From Limisphaera sp049537155 (lineage in GTDB: Bacteria > Verrucomicrobiota > Verrucomicrobiia > Limisphaerales > Limisphaeraceae): a DNA stretch of 64,000 nucleotides. A model generated the notes under the pieces. The model did no database searches and was not told the origin of the DNA. It saw nothing but the letters and a program-made list of their open reading frames with translations. Position numbers and translations under genes: made by a program. The stretch lies in the NCBI RefSeq assembly GCF_049537155.1, contig NZ_JBMVQZ010000010.1, positions 1 to 64,000 on the forward strand, given 5' to 3'. Shown piece after piece: positions 61,247 to 64,000 of this stretch (positions within the stretch are counted from its first letter, which is position 1; each line of letters opens with the position of its first letter).

Positions 61247-64000
61247 TCACCGCGCCACCCGTACCCGGTAGAACCGTGAACCTTCAGGGGCGGTTTCCCG
61301 GAGGCGGACCCGGTCGGTTTCTGCCACGATGACGGTGCCCCACGGGGTCCATTGTGGAGCGTCCAGTCGGTCTTTGAACTCGATCTGGTAGCGTTCGCCG
61401 GGAATGGCATCCCATTGCAGGGTCAGGACCCGATCCGTCTCCAGGCGGGCCTCCAGGGCGGGCCGCGGCCGGATGACCACCCGGACCGTGCCGGTGGCGG
61501 CGGCTGGGGGCACGGCATCATCCTCCACCCGTATCGTCACTTCAATGGCGCGGCCGGCGTCCGCGTCCATCGTCGGCCAGGTCACCACCCCGTTTTCGGG
61601 GTCCAGCGACGGTCCATCGGGGACGTCCCCGGCCCAGGTGTATCGGAGTCGGTCGCCGGGCGTTTCCACGTCGTGGGCGCGGTTTGTCCAAAGAGCCACC
61701 GTCCCGGCGTGCACGGACAACTCGGCAGGCCCGTCCCAGACCGGCGGATCGTTCACGGGGCGAACGGTGAGTTCGAATGTGTTCGTGGTGGCGCTCTGGC
61801 CGTCCGTGGCCACCACGTGAATCCGGGTCGCGCCAAAGGCGTCCGGCTCGGGGTACAGATCGAGCCACCGGACCGATCCGGATCCACGGACGACCGCGCC
61901 GGTCGGTCCCACCAGTGCCGGATCAGCCGCGTACGCCCACACCTGAACCTCTGCCAGGTCGGTATCAGGATCCTGAACGGTGAGGGGAACGGCCAGCAGG
62001 GGCTGGTCCTCGTCGGTGACCTGATCGGGGATGGGATCCAGGAGGGGCGGCAGAGGTTCCACCCAGCCGCAGCAGACCTGTTGCGTGGTGGTCAACTCCA
62101 GGCGCCAACCGAAATTCAGTTCTCCCACATCCGCCGGGGCATCGTCCCAGACGTAGAGTCGCCAGGTTCCATTGGGTTCAAGCCCGTACAAACTGCTCAA
62201 GTTCGTGCTGTACGGGCCCGGAACCGCGGTGGTCAACGCCGTGTCGCTGTCGGGATCGTAGGCTGTGGGGCGATTGGTGCCGGTGCGGATGCTCCCCTCA
62301 GCGGGCAGCCCTGCCGGGGCCGAATCGTCGAAGGTCAGCGTGGCGTTCACGTTGGTACCGTTGCCCACATCCGACAGGATCCACACGGGCGGTCCCTGCG
62401 GGCCCACCAACAACACGTCCAGGTCCCCGGCAAAGCTGTGGTTCAACCCGGTGAGGATCACCCGCACACGAGCCAGGCGACCGGTCATGCCATTGACCAC
62501 CAGTGTGAAGGGAAAGTCCGACGCGGGTCCTTCCGTCCCGGAAGCCGGGATGCGAAGCACGGCCGGGTTCACGCGGGTGACCGTTTGGGTCCGGACCGAA
62601 CCCAGCATGATCGTCCGTTGCACCGTGCCCAAAGAACGGGCCCCATCCGTCAGGGCCCAGCTCAGCTGCACCATCTCGCCACAACGTCCCGAAGCCTTGA
62701 AGCTGAAGAGGCGTGTGGCCGATTGGCCGGCTCCCAGAAACCCATAGTCCTGGGGCGGTCCCGGCTCGCTCACACCGGGACCTGTGAGCAGGGTCGCCAC
62801 CAGGTTCGTCGCAGGCGTGGGAGACTGGTTCTGCAGGGTGACCGCCAGGCTCACTGTTTCACCGGGATCCACCGCGCCGTTTGTGGGCTGGCAACTTTCC
62901 GCCGCCACGCGAGCTGCCCAAATGTCCACCACGGGGGCGGGCAAGTTCGGCCGGATGGTGAAGCTTCCGTCGCAAACATCGAAAAAGGGCTGCCCCACAG
63001 CCTCCACACGGACCCGCGCCAGGGTGGTCAGCAGCTCCGGCAACTCGACCGTTTCGGATCCGTCGTTGGGCGTGTGCAACGCCAGCGGATGCGGGAACGT
63101 CCGGCCGTTGTTCGTCGAGAGCCAGATGTTCACATGGGTGATTGCCAGAGGCGCCTGATCCGTTCCGGCCACGTCCCACCTTACGGTCAGGTTGTTGGAG
63201 ACGGTCTCGCCCCCGTTTGGTACCAGGACGCGGAATGGTCCCGCCCCATCCACCACGGTCACCACCGTTTCCGCGCCGTTGACGCCGCCGCGGCCGTCCC
63301 GGGCGGTGACCCGGAAACGCATGGTTCGACCGGTTTCCGGAAGTTTTTCCGTCAAACTCGTCTGATTCTGGAGCAGGGAGTCGAGCGACGGGAAGAATCG
63401 GGCGGGGTCCGTGGTGGGGCGATAGGAACGGAACAACGGGCCCTGGGAAGTGTCGGCCGAGTCGAGCGGGGCTGCCGGGCCCAGGTCCATCTGTTCCCAA
63501 CAGAATGTCACGGTATCGCCGTCCGGGTCCGTGCCCGCGGCTGTCAGGACAAAGGGCGTTCCGCGCGGAATGATCACCGCCGGAGGCGTGTCCACCTCCG
63601 GCGGCCGGTTACCCGTGACCACCGGCACCGCGCACGAGCCCCCCGGCCAACCGCTTGCCGTTTGGAGAATCTGATCCAGGCTGGCGGCGTGAAAATACAG
63701 GTCGCTTCGAAACTGGACGTTGTCCCCGGCGCAATTGCCCGCGTACCCCATGAGCGTCGAGCCGCTGCCGGGTTCGTAGGCCGTGGAACCGTCCCGGTTG
63801 GAACCGCAGGTGCCCCGCACTCCGTTGAAGGTATGGGTGGCGCCGAACTGATGGCCGATCTCGTGCGCCACATAGTCGGTGAACAACGCGTCGTTGCTGT
63901 TGCCCAGCCCCGTCTGACCCCGCGCCTTCAGACCGCTGCGACAAACCACGCCCAGACTGGCCAGCCCGCCACTGGCCCGACTCAGCACATGGCCCACATC
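61247..64000 (-). CDS. Secreted multidomain metalloprotease, N-terminus beyond window
   Basis: More than 917 residues, 5' end cut by the window. The visible part opens with a reprolysin-like zinc site (FTDYVAHEIGHQFGATHTFN) and ends that domain with GSGSTLMGYAGNC (Met-turn). Immunoglobulin/PKD-like repeats follow (FRVLVPNGGETVSNNLTVRW, WAARVAAESCQPTNGAVDPG). A P/proprotein-convertase-like domain comes next (LTGLNHSFAGDLDVLLVGPQ, WRLYVWDDAPADVGELNFGW), then cadherin-like modules and a C-terminal module (LTLQWDAIPGERYQIEFKDR). Probably an exported peptidase of M12B/M43-like type; the substrate is unknown. Confidence 0.85.
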   Translation of the reverse strand, partial: DVGHVLSRASGGLASLGVVCRSGLKARGQTGLGNSNDALFTDYVAHEIGHQFGATHTFNGVRGTCGSNRDGSTAYEPGSGSTLMGYAGNCAGDNVQFRSDLYFHAASLDQILQTASGWPGGSCAVPVVTGNRPPEVDTPPAVIIPRGTPFVLTAAGTDPDGDTVTFCWEQMDLGPAAPLDSADTSQGPLFRSYRPTTDPARFFPSLDSLLQNQTSLTEKLPETGRTMRFRVTARDGRGGVNGAETVVTVVDGAGPFRVLVPNGGETVSNNLTVRWDVAGTDQAPLAITHVNIWLSTNNGRTFPHPLALHTPNDGSETVELPELLTTLARVRVEAVGQPFFDVCDGSFTIRPNLPAPVVDIWAARVAAESCQPTNGAVDPGETVSLAVTLQNQSPTPATNLVATLLTGPGVSEPGPPQDYGFLGAGQSATRLFSFKASGRCGEMVQLSWALTDGARSLGTVQRTIMLGSVRTQTVTRVNPAVLRIPASGTEGPASDFPFTLVVNGMTGRLARVRVILTGLNHSFAGDLDVLLVGPQGPPVWILSDVGNGTNVNATLTFDDSAPAGLPAEGSIRTGTNRPTAYDPDSDTALTTAVPGPYSTNLSSLYGLEPNGTWRLYVWDDAPADVGELNFGWRLELTTTQQVCCGWVEPLPPLLDPIPDQVTDEDQPLLAVPLTVQDPDTDLAEVQVWAYAADPALVGPTGAVVRGSGSVRWLDLYPEPDAFGATRIHVVATDGQSATTNTFELTVRPVNDPPVWDGPAELSVHAGTVALWTNRAHDVETPGDRLRYTWAGDVPDGPSLDPENGVVTWPTMDADAGRAIEVTIRVEDDAVPPAAATGTVRVVIRPRPALEARLETDRVLTLQWDAIPGERYQIEFKDRLDAPQWTPWGTVIVAETDRVRLRETAPEGSRFYRVRVAR

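Overview
The window looks like a chromosomal segment of a GC-rich, free-living Gram-negative bacterium. The gene families point to Verrucomicrobiota, perhaps the Limisphaerales/Pedosphaera side: DUF1080, GH42, GH2 and GH129-like secreted hydrolases, a regulator-propeller histidine kinase, a fused CcoNO oxidase and a TonB system. The taxon is an inference from gene families, not from a marker gene.

Positions 1-25,400 are an accessory region read almost entirely from the minus strand. It is built from a repeated unit. Read in the direction of transcription, the full unit is a short AraC-type HTH protein, a MauE/DoxX-like membrane protein, a large exported protein with one C-terminal membrane helix ('B' protein) and a small secreted cysteine-rich protein ('A' protein). 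Seven AraC traces, four MauE-like genes, five B genes plus one shorter relative, and seven A genes can be seen. The AraC and MauE modules are nearly identical between units while B and A are variable and mosaic. Dead IS5 (four traces), IS630 and DUF4338 gene remnants are interspersed, and a 1.8-kb block is duplicated. No published system that I can name matches this unit.

Positions 25,400-26,500 hold no supported gene. At 26.5 kb comes a lone CARF-domain protein of the TIGR02584/Cas_NE0113 (Csx14-like) family without any CRISPR array or cas genes in view. Next are glucuronate isomerase (uxaC) and, divergently, a secreted-sensor histidine kinase with its NarL-type regulator, a GH2 glycosidase, a radical SAM protein and a GH129-like hydrolase. 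These suggest carbohydrate sensing and degradation. A DUF1080 protein and a small pyrF operon follow.

Positions 41.5-48 kb encode TonB-dependent uptake: receptor, PepSY membrane protein, TonB, ExbB, ExbD and a coiled-coil protein, all on the minus strand. A shared 22-bp motif lies upstream of both the receptor and tonB. An MFS exporter is divergent from the receptor. Positions 49.5-57.3 kb are a complete cbb3 oxidase and maturation operon (ccoI-ccoS-ccoNO-ccoQ-ccoP-ccoG-ccoH) joined by small overlaps.

The right end has a tRNA-Val(TAC), a GH42 protein lacking the usual acid/base glutamate, a DciA-like protein, a zinc-ribbon protein and a large secreted metalloprotease cut by the window edge.
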